NCBI GenBank assembly: GCA_910585555.1
Contig: CAJUFU010000055.1
Span: forward strand, 1 to 8,229
DNA length: 8,229 nucleotides
Direction: 5' to 3'
Source: an uncultured Lachnospiraceae bacterium
GTDB lineage: Bacteria > Bacillota > Clostridia > Lachnospirales > Lachnospiraceae
This document shows, in pieces, positions 1 through 5,833 of the stretch (positions are counted from its first letter, which is position 1; every line of letters starts with the position of its first letter). The translations under genes were made by a program, and so were the position numbers. A model generated the notes under the pieces. That model was not told the origin of the DNA. It did no database searches and saw nothing but the letters and a program-made list of their open reading frames with translations.

Positions 1-1350
1 AGTCGTCACTTTAGTGTTTAACAGATTGGTTCCTTCTACCTTGTCGGGGTCGCCGGTAACCGGCTGATAGTACTTGCCATTCTCTACTATCTGCTTATTA
101 TTGGCTACTGTGGTTGCTTCATTTGTGGCAATGGCATTGACGAAGCTGTAGCAGTCAGAAGCCTTCTCAATTTCTTTCTCTGTCTTCTCTATCTCCTGCT
201 TGGCTGCTGTAATCGCCGCCTCATCACGGTCAGCGCCTTCTTTGGCATCCAGTTCCGCCAGTTTCTTCTTCTGCTCCTCCAGTGTCTGGACCAGGCCGCC
301 CTCGCGGACCATCTCCTTGACATCGTTGCCATCCGCGTCCTTAATCGGATTGCCGTCTTCATCTTTCTTTATAATCTCGTTGCCGTCTTCATCTTTCTTT
401 GGAACTTCCTTGCCGTAAATCTTGTCATAAAGTTCCGTCTTTAATTTGGCATAGTCATTGCCATATTTAGACACATCGCCGTAATCTGCAAAACCGTCCA
501 GCTTGGCGAGTTCTTTCTTATTGTAATCGTTAGCCTCTTCTAATTCTTCGTTGAGTTTTACAAGATTGTCGTTGGCTTCTTTATAAGCCTGTGCACGGGC
601 TGCCACTTCATCCTTGATCAGCTGATCTCTTCCGGTTGTATTGGTTGTGCCGTACTCCTGCCATTTCTTATACTCTTCATACTCTAAAGTACCTGCTGTA
701 GGTTTGCTCAAGAGTCCCAGTGCCGCAAGGGCCTGGAAACCGCCCGCATCATTACCGGAGAGGGTGAAGTTCGCGTCCTTACCGGTGTCTTTAGAGCTGA
801 TATAAATACGCTGGTTATCCTGATCGTAGTTGGCATTTAAGCCCACAGCCTTTAATTTGTCAACGAATTCGTTGATGGTCGTGTCCGCATTTACCTCAAT
901 CTCTACACTCTGTCCCAGTGCGCCGTTAACACTGATTTTGCCCCCTGTAAAGTTCTTGTCAAGCTGCTTTAAGGATGCATACCCCGTAAAGCAGACACCG
1001 TCGGCGGTCTCCAGACTGCCGCTTGTCAGATAAGCTCTCTTTGCCAGCTCATCTACTGTTAACGTATGCACGCCGTCTACCGTACTCTCACCGCTTACCA
1101 CCTTAACGGCATTGGGATTGGAAACAACGGTCTTTTTCTTTAAATAGGAGCCTTCCAGACGCAGATCGTCCAGCTTCTGGTAGAAACTGTAAATCTTGGT
1201 GTTTAACGCTTTCCACGCATCCTGTTTCCAGCTCAGTTTCTTCTGCGCCTTCACCAGCTTATTCTTCTTATAACTCTGGGCCGAAGCCAGTTCGTTGATA
1301 ATACTCTCGGTATCAAGTCCGGAGTACATACCTGTTATTCTGATAGCCAT
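1..1350 (-). CDS. fliD: Flagellar filament cap protein FliD (HAP2), N-terminal 450 residues; C-terminus beyond left edge
   Basis: FliD caps the tip of the flagellum and assists folding of exported flagellin. The frame is open without a stop from the ATG at 1348-1350 to base 1, giving 450 residues. The N-terminus reads MAIRITGMYSGLDTESIINE, the FliD hallmark (G-x-x-SGLDT-x-x-II-x-x-L), followed by a basic amphipathic helix (about residues 25-60) typical of the D0/D1 coiled coil. Residues about 61-220 are a beta-rich head-domain region (HTLTVDELA, TINEFVDKL, IYISSKDTG, NFTLSG). Residues about 235-400 are a highly charged, probably coiled-coil insertion, with three short DxDGN repeats at 320-342. 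The start is supported by AGGAGG at 1359-1364, 8 nt upstream. It lies 20 bp after flaG and probably shares the flaG SigD promoter. Two cysteines are visible, unusual for an exported axial protein. Family assignment is secure; total length is unknown. Confidence 0.95.
   Translation of the reverse strand, partial: MAIRITGMYSGLDTESIINELASAQSYKKNKLVKAQKKLSWKQDAWKALNTKIYSFYQKLDDLRLEGSYLKKKTVVSNPNAVKVVSGESTVDGVHTLTVDELAKRAYLTSGSLETADGVCFTGYASLKQLDKNFTGGKISVNGALGQSVEIEVNADTTINEFVDKLKAVGLNANYDQDNQRIYISSKDTGKDANFTLSGNDAGGFQALAALGLLSKPTAGTLEYEEYKKWQEYGTTNTTGRDQLIKDEVAARAQAYKEANDNLVKLNEELEEANDYNKKELAKLDGFADYGDVSKYGNDYAKLKTELYDKIYGKEVPKKDEDGNEIIKKDEDGNPIKDADGNDVKEMVREGGLVQTLEEQKKKLAELDAKEGADRDEAAITAAKQEIEKTEKEIEKASDCYSFVNAIATNEATTVANNKQIVENGKYYQPVTGDPDKVEGTNLLNTKVTT
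350..400 (-). repeat. Tandem repeat inside fliD (DxDGN units)
   Basis: A 21-bp segment at 350-370 is repeated exactly at 380-400 (period 30 bp), and a diverged third copy starts near 326 (24 bp away). In the protein this gives DEDGN at residues 320-324 and 330-334 and DADGN at 338-342, within the charged insertion of FliD. The exact nucleotide identity suggests a recent duplication or slippage event. Confidence 0.85.
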
Positions 1351-1370
1351 TTACCTTACCTCCTAGATGC

Positions 1371-1847
1371 CTATAGTTTCTCGTCCACAAGAATGCCGGC
1401 CATTTCCCAGATTTTAGCGATCATATCCAAAGTCTTCTCCGGAGGAAACTCCTTAAGAACTTCCTTCGTGTCCTTATCCATGATCTTAATCATAATCCGG
1501 TTGGTCCCCTCATGGACGCCAAATACAGCTTCTTCGTTACTGTTGTTAATCTTCCTGTTCATCTCTGCGATTGCTTTCTTGAGATGTTCGGGCATAGCTT
1601 GCTGCTGTGTATTCTTCACCGGCGGCGGCGTATTCTTCGCTGCCTGTTGCTGCTGGCTTCCGGCCTGATCGGCGCCGCTGTTGGTGTCTTCCTCAGCCTG
1701 CGGCTTCGTCACGGCCGCCGTTGTTTCATCCACATTGACTGTCTGTCCATCCTCAGGAACCTCCGTGTTCACTGGTGTCACTGTCTGCGGCTTGACTGTC
1801 GTCTGTGCCTGATAGGTCATAGCACTGTTTAATGGTTCAATTGCCAT
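1371..1847 (-). CDS. flaG: FlaG family flagellar protein
   Basis: 158 residues. Residues 1-84 are low complexity, rich in Gln, Thr, Pro, Ala and acidic residues, and probably disordered. Residues about 85-158 form the conserved FlaG domain: an amphipathic helix (HLKKAIAEMNRKIN), a beta pair (AVFGVHEGTNRIMIKIMDKDT), then KEVLKEFPPEKTLDMIAKIWEMAGILVD, matching the family pattern D-x-x-T-x-EV-(I/L)-x-x-(I/F)PPE followed by a helix ending in G-(I/L)-L-V/L-D. FlaG proteins are linked to filament length control and are usually encoded next to fliD, as here. The start is fixed by GGAGGTGATT at 1852-1861, almost fully complementary to the 16S 3' end. The gene has its own SigD-type promoter, and its ribosome binding site lies in a candidate CsrA-binding hairpin. 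No cysteines and no signal peptide are seen. Confidence 0.92.
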   Translation of the reverse strand: MAIEPLNSAMTYQAQTTVKPQTVTPVNTEVPEDGQTVNVDETTAAVTKPQAEEDTNSGADQAGSQQQQAAKNTPPPVKNTQQQAMPEHLKKAIAEMNRKINNSNEEAVFGVHEGTNRIMIKIMDKDTKEVLKEFPPEKTLDMIAKIWEMAGILVDEKL

Positions 1848-1852
1848 TGTGA

Positions 1853-1868
1853 ATCACCTCCATGTGAT
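1853..1868 (-). promoter_or_regulatory. Candidate CsrA-binding hairpin enclosing the flaG Shine-Dalgarno sequence
   Basis: On the flaG strand the 16 nt ATCACATGGAGGTGAT can fold as a 5-bp stem (ATCAC/GTGAT; 1864-1868 with 1853-1857) closing the hexaloop AUGGAG (1858-1863). The core ACAUGGAGGU fits the established CsrA/RsmA pattern (A/U)CANGGANG(U/A) at every specified position, with GGA in the loop as CsrA prefers. The GGAGG is also the flaG Shine-Dalgarno, so occupancy would block ribosome entry, the mode known for CsrA on the Bacillus subtilis hag leader. csrA and fliW are encoded about 2 kb away. Binding itself is inferred. Confidence 0.6.
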
Positions 1869-1924
1869 ATAGTTAGTTTTAATAGAATCGTCTTTTGACA
1901 GCGCCACTCCCACAATCACATGGA
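1859..1924 (-). other. Long-range 10-bp inverted repeat in the flaG 5' leader
   Basis: TCCATGTGAT (1859-1868 on the plus strand) and ATCACATGGA (1915-1924) are perfect reverse complements separated by 46 nt, both inside the predicted flaG leader RNA. Pairing would put the GGA of the Shine-Dalgarno into a stem and would use up the 1864-1868 arm needed for the small CsrA-type hairpin, so the two folds exclude each other. The function, a switch between two leader structures, is inference. Confidence 0.5.
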
Positions 1925-1948
1925 AACAGACGCAATCTCTTATAACTT

Positions 1949-1975
1949 ATATCGGAAAAAAGCAACAATAATTTA
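1949..1975 (-). promoter_or_regulatory. SigD (sigma-28) flagellar promoter for flaG-fliD
   Basis: On the minus strand, TAAA (1972-1975) is followed by a 16-nt spacer and CCGATAT (1949-1955). This matches the Bacillus-type SigD consensus TAAA-N(about 15-16)-CCGATAT without mismatch. Transcription would start near 1942, giving a 5' leader of about 95 nt before the flaG ATG. This class of promoter serves late flagellar genes, in line with flaG and fliD. Confidence 0.85.
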
Positions 1976-1987
1976 GCCGGGAGTCAA

Positions 1988-2015
1988 AGAAATTTCTCTA
2001 TTCTCATAAGAAATT
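1988..2015 (+). repeat. Direct repeat AGAAATT upstream of the glycosyltransferase promoter (possible operator)
   Basis: AGAAATT occurs at 1988-1994 and 2009-2015, 21 bp apart (about two helical turns). The first copy is part of the 10-bp palindrome AGAAATTTCT (1988-1997) and the second overlaps the -35 hexamer. This layout would suit a regulator site, but the region is AT-rich and chance is a real possibility. Confidence 0.25.
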
Positions 2016-2042
2016 GAAAAAAAATTGTATCTAAGATATAAT
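2014..2042 (+). promoter_or_regulatory. Sigma-A-type promoter for the glycosyltransferase gene
   Basis: TTGAAA (2014-2019) and TATAAT (2037-2042) are separated by exactly 17 bp: a perfect -10 and a one-mismatch -35. Transcription would start near 2049, about 34 nt upstream of the ATG at 2083. It lies back to back with the SigD promoter, the two -35 elements being 38 bp apart. The gene therefore appears to be read by the housekeeping sigma factor while its divergent neighbours use the flagellar one. Confidence 0.75.
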
Positions 2043-2082
2043 CTGATTATATCCTATAAAATTTGGAAAAGAAAAGAGTCTC

Positions 2083-3357
2083 ATGGAAATATTATTCTAC
2101 CGTTACAACAGTATATGCGAGCCCGACATCCTGCAGGTTTTCACAGACTTTGGCATCACAGTGCACGTGGAGGATATGGAAATATATGACAAACATGTCA
2201 CTCCCAGGCAATGCGCCGAAAAGGTGACAGAACACATCCTGTCCCACCCCCTCGCCTTTGTGTTCAGCATCAATTTCTTTCCGGCCCTCTCCTACACCTG
2301 TGAACGGCTGAAAGTGCCTTATGTCTGCTGGAGCGTGGACTCTCCCGTGCCGGAGTTATTTTCCAATGCCCTGAAAAATTCCTATAACCGTATTTTCCTC
2401 TTTGACCAGGCCCAGTATGCCTTCTTCTCCCCCGTCAATCCGGACTGTATACATTATCTTCCCCTGGCCACGAATGTAAAGCGCTGGGAACAGACAGTGC
2501 TTGCCATGACCGAGAAAGATTATGAAACCTACGGGGCCGATGTGTCTTTCGTGGGCTCCCTGTATACGGAGAAATGCCGGTATGACGCTCTGCTGCAAAT
2601 GCCGCCGTCAACGCACCAAACCGCCTTCTGCAGTCAAACGCCCAGACAGGATTACTCTGCTTTGCATCCCCTAAACTCCCCCATCTCTTCTTACACCCAG
2701 GGTTTTGTGGACGGCCTGATCGAGGCCCAGCTGCAAATCTACGGCTGTAACCTGATCGCAGAGAATCTGACAGACCGGGTCATCCGGGAAATCGCAGACG
2801 CGGACCCCGATTTCTATCAGGGAGAGGACACCTACGGCGATACCGACCGCTATCTTGTGGCCCACCAGTATATCGGCATGAAGCTGGCCGCCGTGGAACG
2901 GGAGCGCACCCTAAACCGTCTTGCAAAGCATTTTCACGTAACCTTATATACCAGAAGCGATACCTCTGCACTGTCCAACGTCCACTGCAGGGGCGGCGTG
3001 AACACCCTCACCGAAATGCCCAAAGTCTTTCAGGCCAGCAAGATCAACCTGAACATGACCATGCGCCCCATCGAGACAGGACTTTCCTTGAGAGTCTGGG
3101 ATATCTTAGGCTGCGGCGGTTTCCTGCTCACCAATTATCAGGCGGAAATCCCCGACTACTTTGAAGTGGGCAAAGACCTGGAAACCTACGAATCCATGGA
3201 AGAATTAGAGGCAAAGGTGCAATACTACCTGACCCACGAAGAGGAACGCACTGAAATTGCCATAAACGGCTATGAAAAGACGGCGAAACACCACACCTAC
3301 GAAATCCGCCTGGCGCAGATGATTAAAATCTTATCAGAGACTGCAGCCGGTAAGTAA
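2083..3357 (+). CDS. CgeB-type glycosyltransferase (DUF3880 plus family-1-like C-terminal domain)
   Basis: 424 residues, cytoplasmic, with no signal peptide or membrane segment. The N-terminal half resembles the DUF3880 domain found with CgeB/YkvP-like glycosyltransferases: FSINFFPALSYTCERLKVPY (61-80), CWSVDSP (82-88), IFLFDQ, and the YLPLAT element (125-130). DVSFVGSLY (153-161) is the usual junction segment. The C-terminal half carries the GT-B nucleotide-sugar domain signature from about 318: ASKINLNMT, then GLSLRVWDILGCGGFLLTN (333-351) and IPDYFEVGKDL, ending in a helix with the family's H-x-Y-x-x-R element (KHHTYEIRLAQ). It sits convergent to csrA and divergent from flaG inside a flagellar cluster, so a role in flagellin or cell-surface glycosylation is plausible but inferred; sugar and acceptor are not readable. 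The ribosome binding site (AAAGAG near 2073-2078) is weak compared with the flagellar genes. Spore-coat glycosylation, as suggested for CgeB, is the alternative. Confidence 0.85.
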   Translation: MEILFYRYNSICEPDILQVFTDFGITVHVEDMEIYDKHVTPRQCAEKVTEHILSHPLAFVFSINFFPALSYTCERLKVPYVCWSVDSPVPELFSNALKNSYNRIFLFDQAQYAFFSPVNPDCIHYLPLATNVKRWEQTVLAMTEKDYETYGADVSFVGSLYTEKCRYDALLQMPPSTHQTAFCSQTPRQDYSALHPLNSPISSYTQGFVDGLIEAQLQIYGCNLIAENLTDRVIREIADADPDFYQGEDTYGDTDRYLVAHQYIGMKLAAVERERTLNRLAKHFHVTLYTRSDTSALSNVHCRGGVNTLTEMPKVFQASKINLNMTMRPIETGLSLRVWDILGCGGFLLTNYQAEIPDYFEVGKDLETYESMEELEAKVQYYLTHEEERTEIAINGYEKTAKHHTYEIRLAQMIKILSETAAGK

Positions 3358-3406
3358 TGCGCTTGCGTCCGTATGGTCCAGTAATTACATCTATTACAAA
3401 TATCGA

Positions 3407-3442
3407 AAAGGCAGACATGACACCTACGTCACATCTGCCTTT
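3407..3442. terminator. Bidirectional terminator-like hairpin between the glycosyltransferase gene and csrA
   Basis: AAAGGCAGA (3407-3415) pairs with TCTGCCTTT (3434-3442). After a two-base internal mismatch, TGAC (3418-3421) pairs with GTCA (3428-3431) around the 6-nt loop ACCTAC. The A and T ends of the stem give short U runs in both directions (UUUU on the csrA strand, UUU on the plus strand). It lies between two convergent genes, the expected place for a shared terminator. The U tracts are short, so efficiency is uncertain. Confidence 0.7.
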
Positions 3443-3475
3443 CATGCATCTTACGAAATCTTTCTCAAAGTCCTT

Positions 3476-3694
3476 CTAGCCAAGCAAATTCCTCAAAGCC
3501 TCCATACCGTCCACATCCACAGCCTCTTGGTTGGCATCCTGAATCTGGATATACACTTCCTTGCGGTATACGGGCACTTCCCTCGGTGCGCTGATGCCTA
3601 GCTTTACCTGCTCGCCCTTGATCTCGAGAACTGTAATCTCCACATTATTGTTGATCACAAGCGCCTCATTCTTTTTTCTGGATAAAGCTAACAT
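3476..3694 (-). CDS. csrA: Carbon storage regulator CsrA, translational repressor
   Basis: 72 residues, the usual CsrA length in Gram-positives. CsrA is a homodimeric beta-strand RNA-binding protein that binds GGA in hairpin loops, often over Shine-Dalgarno sites. Conserved positions are present: MLALSRKKNEALVI at the N-terminus with L4 and R6, GEQVKLGI, APREV, and V42/R44 in PVYRKEVY, the residues that form the RNA-binding edge in studied CsrA proteins. N55, which I recall as important for FliW control in Bacillus subtilis CsrA, is also present, and there is a C-terminal extension (about 56-72) as in FliW-controlled CsrA proteins. Its ATG directly follows the fliW TAA with no gap, and its ribosome binding site (AGGTGAG) lies within the fliW end, so translation is probably coupled. 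A candidate target is the flaG leader in this window. Confidence 0.96.
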   Translation of the reverse strand: MLALSRKKNEALVINNNVEITVLEIKGEQVKLGISAPREVPVYRKEVYIQIQDANQEAVDVDGMEALRNLLG

Positions 3695-4156
3695 TTACTC
3701 ACCTGCCTTCTCTTTTTTCTGATTGAGAATATCATAAATGGGGAATTTTACTTTGTACTCATCTCCCTCCACGATCACCTGCGTGGCTTTCCTCCGCGCC
3801 GCATTGATCACCATAGGACCTTTTAAATTGACCGTCATCTTCTTAATGTCCTTCGGCACCGTCACCGTCACCATCACCAGAAGCTCCTCCGGCACAATCT
3901 CTCCGATACAATTTAAAAGTTCGTCATCCACTTCCGGATTATAATCCGGACACACGATGAGGGGATCCATCACCGGCATGGCGAAAGCCGGTTCCTGCAG
4001 AGACTGCAGCCAGTGAATCGTGTCAGTACCCTTCTCCTCATCATGAATCAGCGCAAAATCCGTCAGTTCCGGAAAGCCTATGATACCATTCGGAAAATGT
4101 ATGATCTTCTCATCGTCGATCGTGATTTTTCCAAATACTTTCGTTGTAATCTCCAT
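3695..4156 (-). CDS. fliW: Flagellar assembly factor FliW, CsrA antagonist and flagellin chaperone
   Basis: FliW binds CsrA and relieves its repression; free flagellin competes for FliW, which links flagellin synthesis to secretion. From the ATG at 4154-4156 the product has 153 residues and starts MEITTKVFGKITID, the normal FliW N-terminus. Family features follow: IIHFPNGIIGFPELTDFAL, then WLQSLQEPAFAMPVMDP, PEELLVMVTVTVP, and MTVNLKGPMVINAARRKATQ near the C-terminus. The reading frame also extends upstream with TTG codons at 4163-4165 and 4178-4180, the latter adjacent to the flgL stop. I prefer the ATG because the upstream residues (MRKAVLRG) do not look like FliW. Its Shine-Dalgarno is unclear: GAGGGG lies very close to the ATG, while AGGAAGG is better placed for the TTG at 4163-4165. 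It lies between flgL and csrA in one operon. Confidence 0.95.
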   Translation of the reverse strand: MEITTKVFGKITIDDEKIIHFPNGIIGFPELTDFALIHDEEKGTDTIHWLQSLQEPAFAMPVMDPLIVCPDYNPEVDDELLNCIGEIVPEELLVMVTVTVPKDIKKMTVNLKGPMVINAARRKATQVIVEGDEYKVKFPIYDILNQKKEKAGE

Positions 4157-4181
4157 ACCCCTCAAAACCGCCTTCCTCAAA

Positions 4182-5810
4182 TTAGATGTAATTCATCAGA
4201 TTTGTCTGCATGATCTTACTGGTAGCCATCAGTGCCGCACTGTAGGTCATCTCGGAACTGGTCAGTTCCACCGCAACCTCCGTCACATCAATTCCCTCAT
4301 TATCTGTCTGCAGCTCCTTAAAGGTAGCTTTCTGATTCGTCAGACGGGCGGAAATCAAATCCAGTCTGCTCATTCTTGTGGCATTATTGGTTATCGCCAC
4401 CCTGGTATCATCCTCATACTGCTGATACTTGGAAATCTGGTTCTCAAACTTATTGTGTATGTTTTCTCTGATATAGGCTTCCGCCTTTTCCACCGCCTTG
4501 AATCTTTTCTCGTAGTCCTTATACTGCGGCGAATCTTTCGAAAACTCCTTCATCTTCTCTTCGATTTCTTTTTTCTTGGTCTCAATGCCCTGCAACTCTT
4601 TCAGGCAGTGATCGAAGTCATCCATATCTCTGCCCACATCATGGGTAAACACTTCATCCGCACGGCTGTTGACCTGAATCTGCTGATTGAATCCCACATC
4701 GTAGTAGATATCCTGGTCCTTGCCTTCCTTCTTCTGGGTATTATAAGCGGTCTTTCTTACATCGGTCATGGTGCCGTCGCCGATATCCTTGGTCTCCGTA
4801 CACTTAAAGTAGTGCACCGGATTGACATCTCCATTGCCCCAGCTGCTCTTATCATAAGTAAAGGAAAAATTAACGCTTTCATCAAAACCTTCATATACAT
4901 CCTTGCCAAAGACCAGTTCCCCGCTGGTAGGACAATAAGCAATCCCCGTAAAGGTGCCGTTGGCTACATCCCTGTAAGCCTCCTCCGGGTCGGCATACTC
5001 TTTCATGGTCATCCCGTTAAACAAACCGCTGTCATTAGGATTTCCCGGAATTACAGTTACGCCTGTATCATCAATCCGTATGGTAGAACTGCCGTCTTTG
5101 CTGTTGGCAGTGATCTGAATCGCTCCTGCTTTCTTGCTGTTATTCTTCGTCGCATCAACCGAATCCAATCCGTCATAGGACAACCGGAACCGGTACAAAT
5201 CCGTATTGGTCACACCCTGCTCATAAGAGGTGGTATCCGATGTGAGTGTCGGTCCGTCCACCACATCATAATTGGTATAGTTGATGGTACTGATCTGTTT
5301 ATAACTAAGTCCCTCTTCGATATTATAAGAAATCGGGTGTTTCTCCATCTCCAGCACATCCGCCTGGGTAAAGGTAACGGGCGTATCCGTCCTGTAACCG
5401 GAGAAGATAAAGCGTCCCGCGTAGTCCACATTACCGCTTGCATAGAACTCTTTGGTAAGAGAATCCATCTGCTCCATAATAATCTTTAAACCGTCGGAAG
5501 TCTGGTATTTATTGGCCGCCGTCTCCGCCTGCTCATAGAGACCGTCCAGTACCGAGTTAACCGTATCAAGCGCATCCGCCGTGAGTTTCAGCCACTTATC
5601 CGCATCATCCGCATTCTTGTCGTTATACTGTGTCACCGTCGTCACATTGCTGCGCAGACGAAGCGCACGAATAGCTACAACCGGGTCATCGGAAGGTCTG
5701 ACAATCTTGCTCTGGGTGGTCATCTGGTTCGTCAGCTGATCCTTCAGAATCTTATTCTGGTTAATATTATAAATAGAATTATTCCGCATAATCTTATTTG
5801 TCATTCTCAT
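4182..5810 (-). CDS. flgL: Hook-filament junction protein FlgL (HAP3)
   Basis: FlgL forms the second ring of the junction between hook and filament and is exported by the flagellar type III system. The N-terminus has the flagellin-like helix (MTNKIMRNNSIYNINQNKIL) with the RPSDDP signature at residues 38-43, and AGRFIFSGYRTDTPVTF at about 131-147, diagnostic of FlgL. The C-terminus (DVTEVAVELTSSEMTYSAALMATSKIMQTNLMNY) is the matching flagellin-like D0 helix. At 542 residues it is much longer than the roughly 300 of the well-studied FlgL proteins. The extra length comprises a beta-rich segment (about 150-400) and a charged helical segment (about 415-475, e.g. KKKEIEEKMKEF). The start is supported by AGGAAG 7 nt upstream; M3 is possible. 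It begins 23 bp after the flgK stop. Three cysteines are present. Long open frames on the opposite strand here are shadows. Confidence 0.96.
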   Translation of the reverse strand: MRMTNKIMRNNSIYNINQNKILKDQLTNQMTTQSKIVRPSDDPVVAIRALRLRSNVTTVTQYNDKNADDADKWLKLTADALDTVNSVLDGLYEQAETAANKYQTSDGLKIIMEQMDSLTKEFYASGNVDYAGRFIFSGYRTDTPVTFTQADVLEMEKHPISYNIEEGLSYKQISTINYTNYDVVDGPTLTSDTTSYEQGVTNTDLYRFRLSYDGLDSVDATKNNSKKAGAIQITANSKDGSSTIRIDDTGVTVIPGNPNDSGLFNGMTMKEYADPEEAYRDVANGTFTGIAYCPTSGELVFGKDVYEGFDESVNFSFTYDKSSWGNGDVNPVHYFKCTETKDIGDGTMTDVRKTAYNTQKKEGKDQDIYYDVGFNQQIQVNSRADEVFTHDVGRDMDDFDHCLKELQGIETKKKEIEEKMKEFSKDSPQYKDYEKRFKAVEKAEAYIRENIHNKFENQISKYQQYEDDTRVAITNNATRMSRLDLISARLTNQKATFKELQTDNEGIDVTEVAVELTSSEMTYSAALMATSKIMQTNLMNYI

Positions 5811-5833
5811 AATGCATCTTCCTCTCTATTCTA

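Noticed and set aside
1393..1832. Two plus-strand open frames opposite flaG
   Set aside because: Cysteine/leucine-rich shadow translations of the flaG Gln/Thr/Pro-rich region; no Shine-Dalgarno and no family resemblance.
3381..3397. GTAAT/ATTAC inverted repeat after the glycosyltransferase stop codon
   Set aside because: Only a 5-bp AT-rich stem without a U tract; the stronger hairpin at 3407-3442 explains termination.
3399..3405. TCGATATTT on the minus strand beside the terminator as a SigD -10
   Set aside because: No TAAA at the right distance upstream, and no minus-strand gene directly downstream.
4780..4790. CCGATAT on the plus strand within flgL as a SigD -10 for an antisense transcript
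   Set aside because: No TAAA about 15-16 bp upstream; likely coincidence within the coding sequence.
4080..5489. A 469-codon open frame on the plus strand opposite flgL
   Set aside because: It is antisense to a secure flgL with conserved termini; its product is an Ile/Leu/His-rich mix without domain logic, expected from the complement of this codon usage, and no ribosome binding site or promoter was seen.
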